Positions 44,694-53,238 of a stretch of DNA of 64,000 nucleotides are shown here, one piece after another; the stretch's first letter is position 1; every line of letters starts with the position of its first letter. The stretch spans positions 62,001 to 126,000 of the forward strand of contig JASJOG010000466.1 of the NCBI GenBank assembly GCA_030142905.1, in the 5' to 3' direction. The position numbers were made by a program, and so were the translations under genes. Source of the stretch: Heliopora coerulea (lineage: Eukaryota > Cnidaria > Anthozoa > Scleralcyonacea > Helioporidae). Below the pieces are notes generated by a model that was given only the letters and a program-made list of their open reading frames with translations, was not told the DNA's origin and did not search any database.

Positions 44694-44730
44694 ACTCTGA
44701 AGATGTTGCACGCGGCAACGAAACGTCAGT
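44694..44730 (+). ncRNA. Hammerhead ribozyme with loopless stem III (in nested insert)
   Basis: CTGAAGA (44697-44703; the position-7 base is variable in hammerheads), stem II GTTGC/GCAAC with an ACGCG loop, then GAAACGTC (44720-44727). Stem III would be A-U and C-G with no loop, which as a monomer cannot close, so cleavage would be as a dimer, as known for Penelope-like hammerheads. Stem I is short (TCA... with TGA-type pairing). Predicted cleavage after 44727. Confidence 0.6.
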
Positions 44731-44899
44731 AAACTTGTTTTAAAACTTTTTGACTTGCCTATTTCATTATGGCGATACACGTAAGAATTCTGAGCTGGGC
44801 TCTGATCTTTTTATTACGATTACGCTTTCCGGCCGGAAAATCAATAGCCAAGATTTGAGTTGCCTATATAATGTAGGCTTCTCCATCCTACTCGTCAGC

Positions 44900-44944
44900 A
44901 CTACACTGATGAGGCCCAGTAGGCCGAAACGGTTCCGTCTGTAG

Positions 44945-44945
<1 letters not shown>
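44900..44945 (+). ncRNA. Hammerhead ribozyme, type I, complete
   Basis: Stem I ACTACA (44900-44905) pairs with TGTAGT (44940-44945). The core CTGATGA is followed by stem II GGCC/GGCC with a CAGTA loop, GAAA, stem III ACGG/CCGT with a TT loop, and C17. All invariant core bases (CUGANGA, GAAA, U-H) are present. Predicted cleavage between 44939 and 44940. The same motif is repeated on the minus strand at 61348-61393 and 61578-61623. Confidence 0.85.

Positions 44946-44983
<38 letters not shown>
44946..44983. repeat. (TA)n microsatellite, mariner target
   Basis: A TA tract joining the hammerhead end to the mariner left end; TA at 44982-44983 serves as target duplication. Confidence 0.9.
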
Positions 44984-44984
<1 letters not shown>

Positions 44985-46324
44985 GAGGGTCATCCAAAAA
45001 GTAACGCCTGTTGTACAAGATCAGAGAAATTTTATTGTTTACATACACAAACTACATATGAAAATGACCGGAAATATGTCAGGAACACAACTCTATCCCT
45101 CAATATAGTCTCCCCTATTGTCCACAGCTGCTGTCCAGCGCTGTATCAGAGCCTCTATTCCTGCCTCGTAAAAGGAGGATGGTTGTGAGCGGAGCCAAGA
45201 CCGAACAGCTGTCATAACCTCTCCATCAGTCGAGAATCGCTGACCACGCAGTGCTTCCTTCATTGGTCCGAACAAATGGAAGTCTGATGGAGCCAAATCA
45301 GGGCTGTACGGTGGATGGGGCAGCGTGGTCCACCCATGGCGGGTGATTTCCTGTCTGGTTCGCAAACTTGTGTGGGGACGGGCATTATCGTGCTGAAGGA
45401 CACCATCCATGTTGAGATTGGGTCGGCAACGCTGAAGTCTGTTTTTCAGTTTGTTTAGAGTCGCAATGTAGGCGTCAGAGTTTATGGTAGTGCCTTTGGG
45501 CATAAAGTCATCCAATATCACACCCTGATAACCCCAAAAGACTGTAGCCATCATCTTGCCAGCGGACTGCTGCGACTTGAATTTTTTCTTTCTTGGTGAA
45601 TAAGAATGTCGCCATTCCATCGACCTTCTTTTGCTTTCTGGCTCGTAATGATGAACCCAGGTTTCATCCCCAGTGACAATTCTTTTCAAAAATGTGTTAT
45701 CATCACTATGAAGCCGCAGAAGCTCAGTGGATGCCTCAACTCGTTGCTCTCTCATGGCATCTGTCAGCTGCCGTGGAACCCACTTTGCACAGACCTTGCT
45801 GTAGCCCAATTTACTGACCAAATTGCCTGCACTACCTCTAGTGATGTCTAGTGCCTCACTTATCTCAGTAATTGTAATCCTCCTGTTTTCTTTTATCAAC
45901 TCATCAGTGCTTTTCAAGTTCATGTCTGACACTGCATGAGTAGGCCTTCCACTTCTTGGCTGGTCAGTCAGCACAGCCTCACCTTTGGCTGTTTCACCAC
46001 CTTTAATCCTGCTTGCCCATCTTCTCACATTGCTCACATCAAGAGTGTGATCCCCATACACATTTTTCAGTCTTTTGTGGATGGCTGCAGCATTTTCTCC
46101 CTCCAAAACCAAGAATTCTATCACAGCTCTTTGTTTTTTACATATTTCAGCATGGGCGGCCATTTTGGAAATGGAATTCTGGGAATGGAGGGAGTACACA
46201 ACTCCAAATTCATGATCACAATGAAGTAAACTTATGGTTGAATATGTTTTTCAAATTTGAAACAAATCCGCCTAAACCTGAAGAAGTTATGGCTTAGCAG
46301 GCGTTACTTTTTGGATGACCCTCG
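44984..46324 (-). mobile_element. Complete mariner element
   Basis: A 1341-bp element with perfectly matching 27-bp terminal inverted repeats (44984-45010 and 46298-46324, outer end CGAGGGTCATCCAAAAAG) and a TA on each side. It contains one uninterrupted transposase gene on the minus strand. Perfect ends and an open frame indicate a recent insertion, in contrast to every retroelement around it. Confidence 0.93.
45093..46163 (-). CDS. Mariner transposase, DD34D, intact
   Basis: 356 codons from the Met of MAAHAEICKKQRAVIEFL; the frame is open to 46199, but the extra 12 residues lack similarity and I prefer the internal start. The N-terminus has two helix-turn-helix units (about residues 10-55 and 85-130; the second has RRITITEISEALDITRGSAG). 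WVPRQLTDAMREQRVE (the WVPHEL motif) links to the catalytic domain. Catalytic residues: first D in VTGDETWVHHYEPESK, second D in LQHDNARPHTS, third D in YSPDLAPSDFHLFG; exactly 34 residues separate the last two. It cuts and pastes the element at TA. Length fits the family (about 345-360). No frameshift or missing key residue was seen. Confidence 0.93.
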   Translation of the reverse strand: MAAHAEICKKQRAVIEFLVLEGENAAAIHKRLKNVYGDHTLDVSNVRRWASRIKGGETAKGEAVLTDQPRSGRPTHAVSDMNLKSTDELIKENRRITITEISEALDITRGSAGNLVSKLGYSKVCAKWVPRQLTDAMREQRVEASTELLRLHSDDNTFLKRIVTGDETWVHHYEPESKRRSMEWRHSYSPRKKKFKSQQSAGKMMATVFWGYQGVILDDFMPKGTTINSDAYIATLNKLKNRLQRCRPNLNMDGVLQHDNARPHTSLRTRQEITRHGWTTLPHPPYSPDLAPSDFHLFGPMKEALRGQRFSTDGEVMTAVRSWLRSQPSSFYEAGIEALIQRWTAAVDNRGDYIEG

Positions 46325-46414
46325 TATATATATGTATATATATATAAACCAATGAAGAGCGCTCAATACCATACCAGTAGAGCGAATAAAGAAGTAAAAT
46401 AGACAAAATTTTTG

Positions 46415-46466
46415 CTGTCGCTACTCTGAGTTTCACGCGCTCAGGCGATCATCAGGCAACTGACAG
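46415..46466 (-). ncRNA. Hammerhead ribozyme, type I, core intact
   Basis: Minus strand: stem I GTTGC with GCGAC, core CTGATGA, stem II CGC/GCG with a CTGA loop, GAAA, stem III ACT/AGT with a CAG loop, cleavage base A (a NUH site). Predicted cleavage between 46422 and 46421. Its inverted twin at 48490-48541 differs at a core base. Confidence 0.75.
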
Positions 46467-47012
46467 ATTATTTAATTATTCACACATTTACAAGTTCACA
46501 GATGGTGTTGTGTTACATGTCGGCATGCGCTGAAAAGCTCTGATCGTTTATTTAAGATGTTAAAACAGCGATTTTGTCGTGGTAACAAATTTAAACACAG
46601 TTTTTAAATACGTAGATACCATGGTGAATGGTAATTTAAGATAAAGTAGGAGAAGATGAAGAGTAATATACGCTTAAAGAGGTATACACAGTTACCAAAG
46701 ACTGTTGGATAGTTTAGTTCTTAACAGAACTGCTTGAAACTTAAAGAGGTAATATTCTACGTAAAGAATACGCCTAAAGAATCAGAAAAAAAAAAAAAGC
46801 ACGATGCATTTCGGCAGACGTATAGCACTTGATAAGTGGTCTGCCGAAATGCATCGTGCTTTTTTTTTTTTCTGATTCTTTAGGCGTATTCTTTACGTAG
46901 AATATTACCTCTTTAAGTTTCAAGCAGTTCTGTTAAGAACTAAACTATCCAACAGTCTTTGGTAACTGTGTATACCTCTTTAAGCGTATATTACTCTTCA
47001 TCTTCTCCTACT

Positions 47013-47669
47013 TTATCTTAAATTACCATTCACCATGGTATCTACGTATTTAAAAACTGTATTTAAGATGTTCTTTTTACGTCCCTTCGAGATTAATAGC
47101 TTTTCCTCTAAGCATAAGCGGCATTTTCTAAATCCTGCTTTACATGATGGTAGCTGTTTGATGATTTCCCACTTGATCGTGTATTTTCGTTTGTTGTCCT
47201 TGAGTTGCCATATGTGTTTGGAGAGTTCAGTTTCGTTGTGGTATTTTTTGTTGTTCAGTGATTTGCTGTGGTTTCGGTATCTAGTTTTGAAGTCGTTGGC
47301 TGTGACGCCTATGTATGTCCGTGTCTCGTTGTTGTCAGTTGTTGTAACTTCGGCCTTGTAAATCACGTTCGTTTTTAGGCAATTGCCTTGGATTGGGCAT
47401 TGGTCAGGTTGTCTACAGTTGCAGTTAGGTGTGTTGTTTCCGTTTGTTGATTTTGTTCGGTTGTCATGTCTTTTGAGTATTGTTTTGTTATGTCTAGTGA
47501 TAAAGGATTTCATGTTTTCGTTGCAGCTATAACTTACACGTATAGTGTGTCTGTTAAAGAGCTTGGAAAGTTTGTTATTAGGTGGGAAGTGTTTGTCAAT
47601 AAGTTGTAAGAAGTCGCGTGCGATGTTTGTTTTGACGTTTATGCTGTAAGGAGGATTAAACCAGATCAC
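47013..47669 (-). pseudogene. Penelope-like C-terminal region with GIY-YIG nuclease (copy 1)
   Basis: 218 codons open: PPYSINVKTNIARDFLQLID (end of RT/linker), a Cys-rich box CNCRQPDQCPIQGNCLKTNV, then the GIY-YIG domain: VIYKAEVTTTDNNETRTYIG (TYIGVT), FKTRYRNHSKSLNN (R and H), ELSKHIWQLKDN, and GFRKCRLCLEEKLLI (E). This nuclease is the Penelope-like element endonuclease. RT is missing, so it is a 5'-truncated copy although the frame is unbroken. Nearly identical to 47798-48460 in inverse orientation. Confidence 0.8.
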
Positions 47670-47797
47670 GTTTCGTTGTCTGTTACGTTGGGTATTTGTA
47701 TTGGTGTTAGGTGGTTCGTATTTGAGTTGTGTGTTAAAGTTGCTTCGTTTGAGGACCTAACACCAATACAAATACCCAACGTAACAGACAACGAAAC

Positions 47798-48460
47798 GTG
47801 ATCTGGTTTAATCCTCCTTACAGCATAAACGTCAAAACAAACATCGCACGCGACTTCTTACAACTTATTGACAAACACTTCCCACCTAATAACAAACTTT
47901 CCAAGCTCTTTAACAGACACACTATACGTGTAAGTTATAGCTGCAACGAAAACATGAAATCCTTTATCACTAGACATAACAAAACAATACTCAAAAGACA
48001 TGACAACCGAACAAAATCAACAAACGGAAACAACACACCTAACTGCAACTGTAGACAACCTGACCAATGCCCAATCCAAGGCAATTGCCTAAAAACGAAC
48101 GTGATTTACAAGGCCGAAGTTACAACAACTGACAACAACGAGACACGGACATACATAGGCGTCACAGCCAACGACTTCAAAACTAGATACCGAAACCACA
48201 GCAAATCACTGAACAACAAAAAATACCACAACGAAACTGAACTCTCCAAACACATATGGCAACTCAAGGACAACAAACGAAAATACACGATCAAGTGGGA
48301 AATCATCAAACAGCTACCATCATGTAAAGCAGGATTTAGAAAATGCCGCTTATGCTTAGAGGAAAAGCTATTAATCTTGAAGGGACGTAAAAAGAACATC
48401 TTAAATAAACGATCAGAGCTTTTCAGCTCATGCCAACATGTAACACAACACCATCTGTGA
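47798..48460 (+). pseudogene. Penelope-like C-terminal region with GIY-YIG nuclease (copy 2)
   Basis: The same first 210 or so residues as copy 1, with one visible difference (LLILKGRKK against LLISKGRKK). It diverges after KKNILN, where it enters the outer inverted arm (KRSELFSSCQHVTQHHL). Head-to-head arrangement with copy 1 and near identity point to a recent origin by template switching or gene conversion. Confidence 0.8.
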
Positions 48461-48489
48461 ACTTGTAAATGTGTGAATAATTAAATAAT

Positions 48490-48541
48490 CTGTCAGTTGC
48501 CTGATGGTCGCCTGAGCGCGTGAAACTCAGAGTAGCGACAG
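48490..48541 (+). ncRNA. Hammerhead ribozyme, one core base changed
   Basis: The inverted twin of 46415-46466 with the same stems. The core reads CTGATGG instead of CTGATGA (A9 to G), which is expected to reduce or abolish cleavage. The other core bases (GAAA, site GTA) are retained. Confidence 0.65.
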
Positions 48542-48565
48542 CAAAAATTTTGTCTATTTTACTTA

Positions 48566-48591
48566 TATATATATATATATATATATATATT
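48566..48591. repeat. (TA)n microsatellite between two Penelope-like elements
   Basis: Thirteen TA units. Confidence 0.9.
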
Positions 48592-48651
48592 GCTTCCAAA
48601 ACTTCTCGTTAGCAAAAGGACAGTTATAAATTTGAAAAACACGAGAATACT

Positions 48652-48699
48652 TTTTAAAGACATGTTTCGGCAAGACTTATGCCATCTTCAGTTTACAAA
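48652..48699 (-). ncRNA. Hammerhead ribozyme with 2-bp stem III
   Basis: Minus strand: CTGAAGA (48691-48685), stem II GGCA/TGCC with a TAAGTCT loop, GAAACATGTC (stem III AC/GT with an AT loop), cleavage after the C at 48659. Stem I TAAA pairs with TTTA, and after one mismatch UUU with AAA. All invariant bases are present. Confidence 0.7.
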
Positions 48700-48734
48700 G
48701 TGATGTTTGTAAGGCTTTAAATAGGAATTATAGT

Positions 48735-49799
48735 ATGAATAAATTAACTAATTACAATGACGATATGTTATATGTTAGATGTAACTGTTTAGCTCCTATC
48801 ATAGCTAATCTTTTTATGGGATATCATGAAAAATCCAGGCTTGAAAACTACAAAGACTCGAAAATTTCAATTTACCGTAGATATGTTGATGACATTTTCT
48901 GTTTATTTGACAACGAACACGACGCTATGTTATTCTTCGATTACATCAACGCTCAACATCCCGACATAAAATTCACTCGCGAAAAACAGTTAAATGGTAA
49001 ACTCCCCTTCCTTGATGTTTTAGTAGATAATTCCTCCAACGTTTGTGTCAACTCTGTCTTTCGCAAAAAAACCTATACTGGACTTTTAACAAATTTTTTC
49101 AGTTTCACGCCGCTAAACTACAAAACAGGTCTAATTCGCACTCTTGTTCACAAGACATTCAAAATTAACAACACCAACGCCGGCTTAAACAAAGCTCTCA
49201 ATAAACTGTCAGAAATTTTCAAACGTAATTGTTTTCCTTCTCACTTTACTGACAAAATCACTAAACAATATTTAAGGACACCCAGACAAAACCCTAATAA
49301 AAATGTTTCCAACAAGACGGAAAATACCAATATCCACTATCTCAAACCCCCTTACATTGGTAATTATTCTAGACTTACCCAAATCAAAATAAGACAATTG
49401 TGTAAACGTTTTTGTAAAGACCTTAACATCAAACTAGTGTTCTCTACTTTCAAAATCAAAACCTTTTTCAGTTTCAAGGACCCGATTTCCACAGCTCTTA
49501 AATCATTTGTAGTTTATGAATTTACTTGTGCGGGATGTAATTCCCGCTACATTGGTAAAACCTCTCGCCATTTCTCAACGCAGATCAAAGAGCACACCTT
49601 AACTGATCGAAATTCTCACGTCTTTAAACACCTCAATAACTCTACCAACTGCAAAAACCATTACGCACCTATTTGCTTAAAAATTTTAGATTCGGACAAA
49701 GCCACTTACACACTCAAATTGAAAGAAGCTATTCACATCCAAAATAGAAAACCAGAATTGAACACACAAATGCAACATATCAACACCTTCCTCTGCTAG
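48735..49799 (+). pseudogene. Penelope-like RT C-terminus plus GIY-YIG nuclease
   Basis: An open frame of 354 codons. The first 13 residues come from the terminal arm, so the natural N-terminus is gone. LAPIIANLFMGYHEKSRL (equivalent to GSPLAPILANLFM) is followed by YRRYVDDIFCLFDNEHDAM with the catalytic YVDD, GKLPFLDVLVDN, VFRKKTYTGLLTNFFSFTP (the YRK.T.T motif), CKRFCKDLNIKLVFSTFKIK, and the nuclease VVYEFTCAGCNSRYIGKTSR with R...H and LKEAIHIQNRKPELN (E). No stops or shifts inside. RT fingers are missing, so it is not autonomous. Confidence 0.85.
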
Positions 49800-49964
49800 T
49801 TATTATCGTCTGATAGCACCCCCGTTAATCCTCACACAACACACTGTCATTGTAATTAATCATCTAACATATCGTCATTGTAATTAGTTAATTTATTCAT
49901 ACTACGATTCCTATTTAAAGCCTTACAAACATCACTGTAAAAAGTATTCTCGTGTTTTTCAAAT

Positions 49965-50175
49965 TGGGCTATTGGGCTTCATCAGTGCAGTGCTGACCAG
50001 CAGAATGAAGAAGCCTACATTTATATAGGCAACTCAAATGTTCCAAGCTTGTGGTACATCTAAGCCATGCCAGAGCGCTCTAACTAGAGACTAGTGAGCG
50101 TGCGCAAGTGCACTAGCGGCATGACTCATCCTGTAGAGCGCTCAATATGAACCAAGAGTCCATGGAGCGATATAT
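49965..50175 (-). mobile_element. Retrozyme-like hammerhead repeat, decayed copy
   Basis: It matches 61370-61583 along its length (AACTCAAATGTTCC, CTCTAACTAGAGACTAGTGA, GCGGCATGACTCATCCTGTA, GAGCGCTCAATATGAACC). The hammerhead end is damaged: GGGCTATTGGGCTTCATCAG where the intact copy has GGCCTATTGGGCCTCATCAG, and the stem III portion is missing. It is joined directly to the right arm of the Penelope-like element and ends in (TA)n at 50171. Confidence 0.75.
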
Positions 50176-50191
50176 ATATATATATATATTG

Positions 50192-50570
50192 GCTTCAACA
50201 GATAACATAAACCTGAACCTTAATTATCCTCGAGACCATGCTTAACTTCATTCGCTGGTTGTTAACTATGTAGCCGGGTTTGTGTCTAATTCAGTTATCA
50301 ATTCTAATGTAATTCCATTTCGACGTCACGTCAAAAGAAAGGAACCGCGCGTTCTGGTAAGATATTTTAGAACACTTGTAGATTTTATAATAATTGTGTT
50401 CGTGATTTGATATGAATTTGTTCAAGATATAAGTGAATTAGAAAATATCTGGAGGTTTTTTGAATCGTTATATGACATTCTGTGCAGAAATTACAAGGAA
50501 ATAATTGAAAGCGCGATTTTTTCTGTCTATGATCACTTCACTGCGGAGGGAAGATACAACTTTAGTACAA
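50192..50570 (+). repeat. Direct repeat, left copy (about 380 bp)
   Basis: Nearly identical to 52258-52638 (both begin CTTCAACAGATAACATAAAC and end near AAGAT.CAACTTTAGTA). The two copies enclose (TA)n and the Tc1 relic. Confidence 0.9.
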
Positions 50571-50616
50571 ATAATAATAATAATAATAATAATATATAAT
50601 AAATATATATAATATA

Positions 50617-50660
<44 letters not shown>
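50571..50660. repeat. (AAT)n/(TA)n simple repeats
   Basis: About seven AAT units run into an interrupted TA tract, at the left end of the Tc1 relic. Confidence 0.9.
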
Positions 50661-50662
<2 letters not shown>

Positions 50663-52110
50663 GGGGTGTTCAAAAAAAAGTGGCCATCGTCAAAAATATA
50701 GTCAATTTGGTATAACTGTCACTGGAAGAACAGTAATGAAAGAAAACCGTATATTTTTATAATGCTTTCTTGGAGATGTGATTAAAAAGCTTTTTGACAT
50801 ACTAATTTTAAATGCTGGCATGGAACACACGTCAGTTCTTAATACTTTTTATGTTTTCTGCTAAACATAGTGCATTTTCTCCTATTTCTTACAAATTGGA
50901 TGATATGAACTTGTCCACAAAATTATCAAAATATTGCACATCCCACAATATTTAGTTGATAACTTAAGTATAAACCAAAATTATTAACCAAAATTAAATT
51001 AAACCAAAAACCATTATTAACCAAAAAGCCAGTTACATGTGCAATTTTGAACGTTTTTGTTGAGGTTTTATGTGAAAGTGATGTGGCTAGGAAGGGACTT
51101 AAAAAAGTCGGCACCGAGAAATCTGAGATGAAAAATAGAAAGAATCATGAAATTCTTGGATTGCTTTAAGCTGGAGTTACCACATGTACAGTTTCAAAAA
51201 AATTCACATTGGCCTATTCTGGAAAAAAAAAACAAAAAAAGGACTTTGCATTAAGGTAAATTGAGTGGAGATTACAGTCGTGATCCTGGTTCTGGATGGA
51301 AACTACCGATCGAAGTGACCGTTTAATTATTAAAACTTCCAAATGAGACACCCCAACCAAATATCAGCTAGCTGATAAATTAGAAGCTCAGACAGGGGTC
51401 AAATTTTCCGCCAAAACCATAAATCACCTCTTGAAAGAGAGAGAATTCAAATGGAGAAAAAAAAAATCTAAAAAACCATTTGGGAGTGAGAAGAATCGTT
51501 CACCGCGATTATCATCTGCTCGTGGGCACATTAGTGGGAATATTGATGAATGGGGATGGATTGTCCTAAATCCCATTGAGAATTTATGGGCTGAGTTGAA
51601 CTGATTAACAAAAGACCAAAAGTTGGAAAATGAAAACGAACTTTTGCAGCAATCAAAAATGGATTAAAATCAATCACCAAAAAATACTTGCATCAGCTTA
51701 TTGAAAGCATGCCTTGTTTATGCAAAGCTGTGATCAAATTGAAGGGAGTGCCAGCTAGGTATTGAATGGTACATACAGTAGATATGTACTTGAGTTACTG
51801 TTGTTGCCTGTAGTAATTTGTAAATAAACTTTATTGGTGATTGTGCGAACAAATTCGTTAGAGTCAAAGTGAAGGACGTCAGAGATGTACCAGGAATTTG
51901 TAAACTATAATATAATTAAAAACTGCGTAACGTTTGTGAATTTCAAAAATCGGTTATAAGAATTAAGATTTCAGATGATATTTGAAATTATTTAGACGCA
52001 TGCATCCTAAAACGATCATTCTTAACCACGTCTGTTCATCTTGTGATGATTATGTTACGTTAACCATAACTATTTAGGAATGCCTCTTTTTTTTTTGCTC
52101 ACTCCCTGTG
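50661..52110 (+). mobile_element. Tc1-like transposon relic
   Basis: The left end GCAGGGGTGTTCAAAAAAAA and the right end (about 52085-52109, TTTTTTTTTGCTCACTCCCTG) are imperfect inverted repeats of the Tc1 type. Between them the plus strand retains transposase traces: HEILGLL*AGVTTCTVSKKI (start, helix-turn-helix) near 51147, and VLNPIENLWAELN near 51567 (third catalytic region). Stops and large deletions destroy the gene; the second catalytic region is absent. Confidence 0.6.
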
Positions 52111-52257
52111 TAAGTGGTTTTCGTGTTTTACCCATTGTGCAGCATCTTAATGGGCACCTGACAAAAATTTTTAAAGTAAAAGAATTTGTTTAATTGACTC
52201 TCGCGTGGTAGCAAGAATTATTATAGCCTCAGTTTGTGTGATTCACTTCAGTCTTGG

Positions 52258-52638
52258 GCTTCAACAGATAACATAAACCTGAACCTTAATTATCCTCGAG
52301 ACCATGCTTAACTTCATTCGCTGGATGTTAACTATGTAGCCGGATTTGTGTCTAATTCAGTTATCAATTCTAATGTAGTTCCATTCCGACGTCATCAAAA
52401 GAAAAGGACCTGGCCTTCTGGTAAGAGAGTTTAGAATACTTGTAGATTTTATAATAATTGTGTTCGTGATTTGATATGAATTTGTTCAAGATATAAGTGA
52501 ATTAGAAAATATTATCTTGAGGTTTTTTTGAATCATTATAAGATGACATTCTGTGCAGAAAATACAAGGAAATAATTGAAAGCGCGATTTTTTCTGTCTA
52601 TGATCACTTCACTGCGGAGGAAAGATGCAACTTTAGTA
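52258..52638 (+). repeat. Direct repeat, right copy (about 380 bp)
   Basis: The copy of 50192-50570, with small differences (for example GGATGTTAAC against GGTTGTTAAC). No reading frame. Confidence 0.9.
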
Positions 52639-52833
52639 GGAACATAGCGAAATGCGTCAGTGGTCGAAGGCTCGTTTAAGTATTTTTGAAAGTAAATGAG
52701 CTCTTTGTAGTCGTGTCAATAATTCACAGGAAGTATTTTCATTTTGACTAATCGATCCTAATGCTCTGAGCTATAATCAATCAAGATAAACTTAGTAGCC
52801 TGTCGCTGTAATTGTTCTAACAGCTTCATGTCC

Positions 52834-53157
52834 TTATGGAGATAGGGAGATCACACTATGCTTGGTATATATGAAACCACTTGGTGGTATGAAACCAGTA
52901 GTCTTAGAAAAATCCAAGTTATGGATACATTCCAATAATTTCAGAGGTGATCCTTTTTCTAACGAGAAAGTTCTTGGAAAAGCTGACTTCATCCAGTACT
53001 TGAATGATTTACTTCGTTTAACCAGCTTATTAGCTAACGATGGTCCCAATTTTGTAAAATATCTGTTAAAAATATTAGCTATTAATATTGTATTTGTTTG
53101 CTTATGACCATTTACAGATACTTCTAATATGTTAAAATGGCTGTTTCGCTTCTTTAG
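52834..53157 (-). pseudogene. LINE fragment between endonuclease and RT
   Basis: The minus strand reads NILEVSVNGHKQTNTILIAN, IFNRYFTKLGPSLANKL, then SPLKLLECIHNLDFSKTTGF, the conserved interdomain/RT-entry region of jockey/CR1-type LINEs (FN.YF..IGP.LA; KA.G.D). About 110 codons remain open. It lies just upstream of, and antisense to, linker exon 5. Confidence 0.6.
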
Positions 53158-53238
53158 TATCTTCAACGAAGAGCAGTAGTCATTATTCTGAAGACCTGAG
53201 TGACGAGGAGTCTGGTGAACGTAGAACCGAAATAATTG
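53158..53238 (+). CDS. Linker exon 5 (predicted)
   Basis: An 81-bp exon between acceptor TCGCTTCTTTAG and donor GTAAGAT, phase 1-1. It encodes SSTKSSSHYSEDLSDEESGE, then RRTEII: Ser- and acid-rich linker. Strong splice signals and the shared phase support it; no domain is visible. Confidence 0.55.

Larger units (their letters stand above)
44561..44945 (+). mobile_element. Retrozyme-like hammerhead repeat with nested insertion
   Basis: Outer parts (44561-44635 and 44853-44945) match the reverse complement of the unit at 61354-61583 (for example GCGCACGCTCACTAGTCTCT and GCCTATATAATGTAGGCTTC). They are interrupted by a 217-bp insert (44636-44852) bordered by ATTTGAG on both sides (44629-44635, 44853-44859). 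The uninterrupted copies at 50037 and 61437 have ATTTGAG once, so this is a 7-bp target duplication. The insert carries its own hammerhead. The whole lies between (TA)n tracts. Confidence 0.75.
46349..48567. mobile_element. Penelope-like composite built of nested inverted repeats
   Basis: Outer arms about 46395-46560 and 48401-48567 are inverted copies, each with a hammerhead. Next, 46593-46826 and 46838-47060 form a palindrome centred near 46832 (arms end GCATTTCGGCAGAC / GTCTGCCGAAATGC). Then 47060-47757 and 47758-48400 are inverted copies of one GIY-YIG coding region, meeting at 47757. Only the C-terminal third of a Penelope-like ORF is present, in both orientations; RT is absent. GAGCGCTCAATA at 46355 is shared with the retrozyme ends. 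Lies between (TA)n tracts. Confidence 0.75.
48630..49964 (+). mobile_element. Truncated Penelope-like element with inverted terminal arms
   Basis: The left arm 48630-48781 (152 bp) is repeated inverted at 49861-49964 (104 bp). The right arm lacks a segment of about 41 bp, which in the left arm is the hammerhead core, plus 7 bp elsewhere. Between them is a 354-codon frame for RT C-terminus and GIY-YIG. Inverted pLTR-like ends are known for Penelope-like elements. Confidence 0.75.

Noticed and set aside
46800..46870. Hammerhead in the sequence CTTGATAAGTGG...GCCGAAATGCATC at the palindrome centre
   Set aside because: Stem I (GCAC/GTGC) and a GAAA-like segment are there, but the core reads CTTGATAAG instead of CTGANGA, so at best it is a far-decayed ribozyme; it is not listed as a feature.
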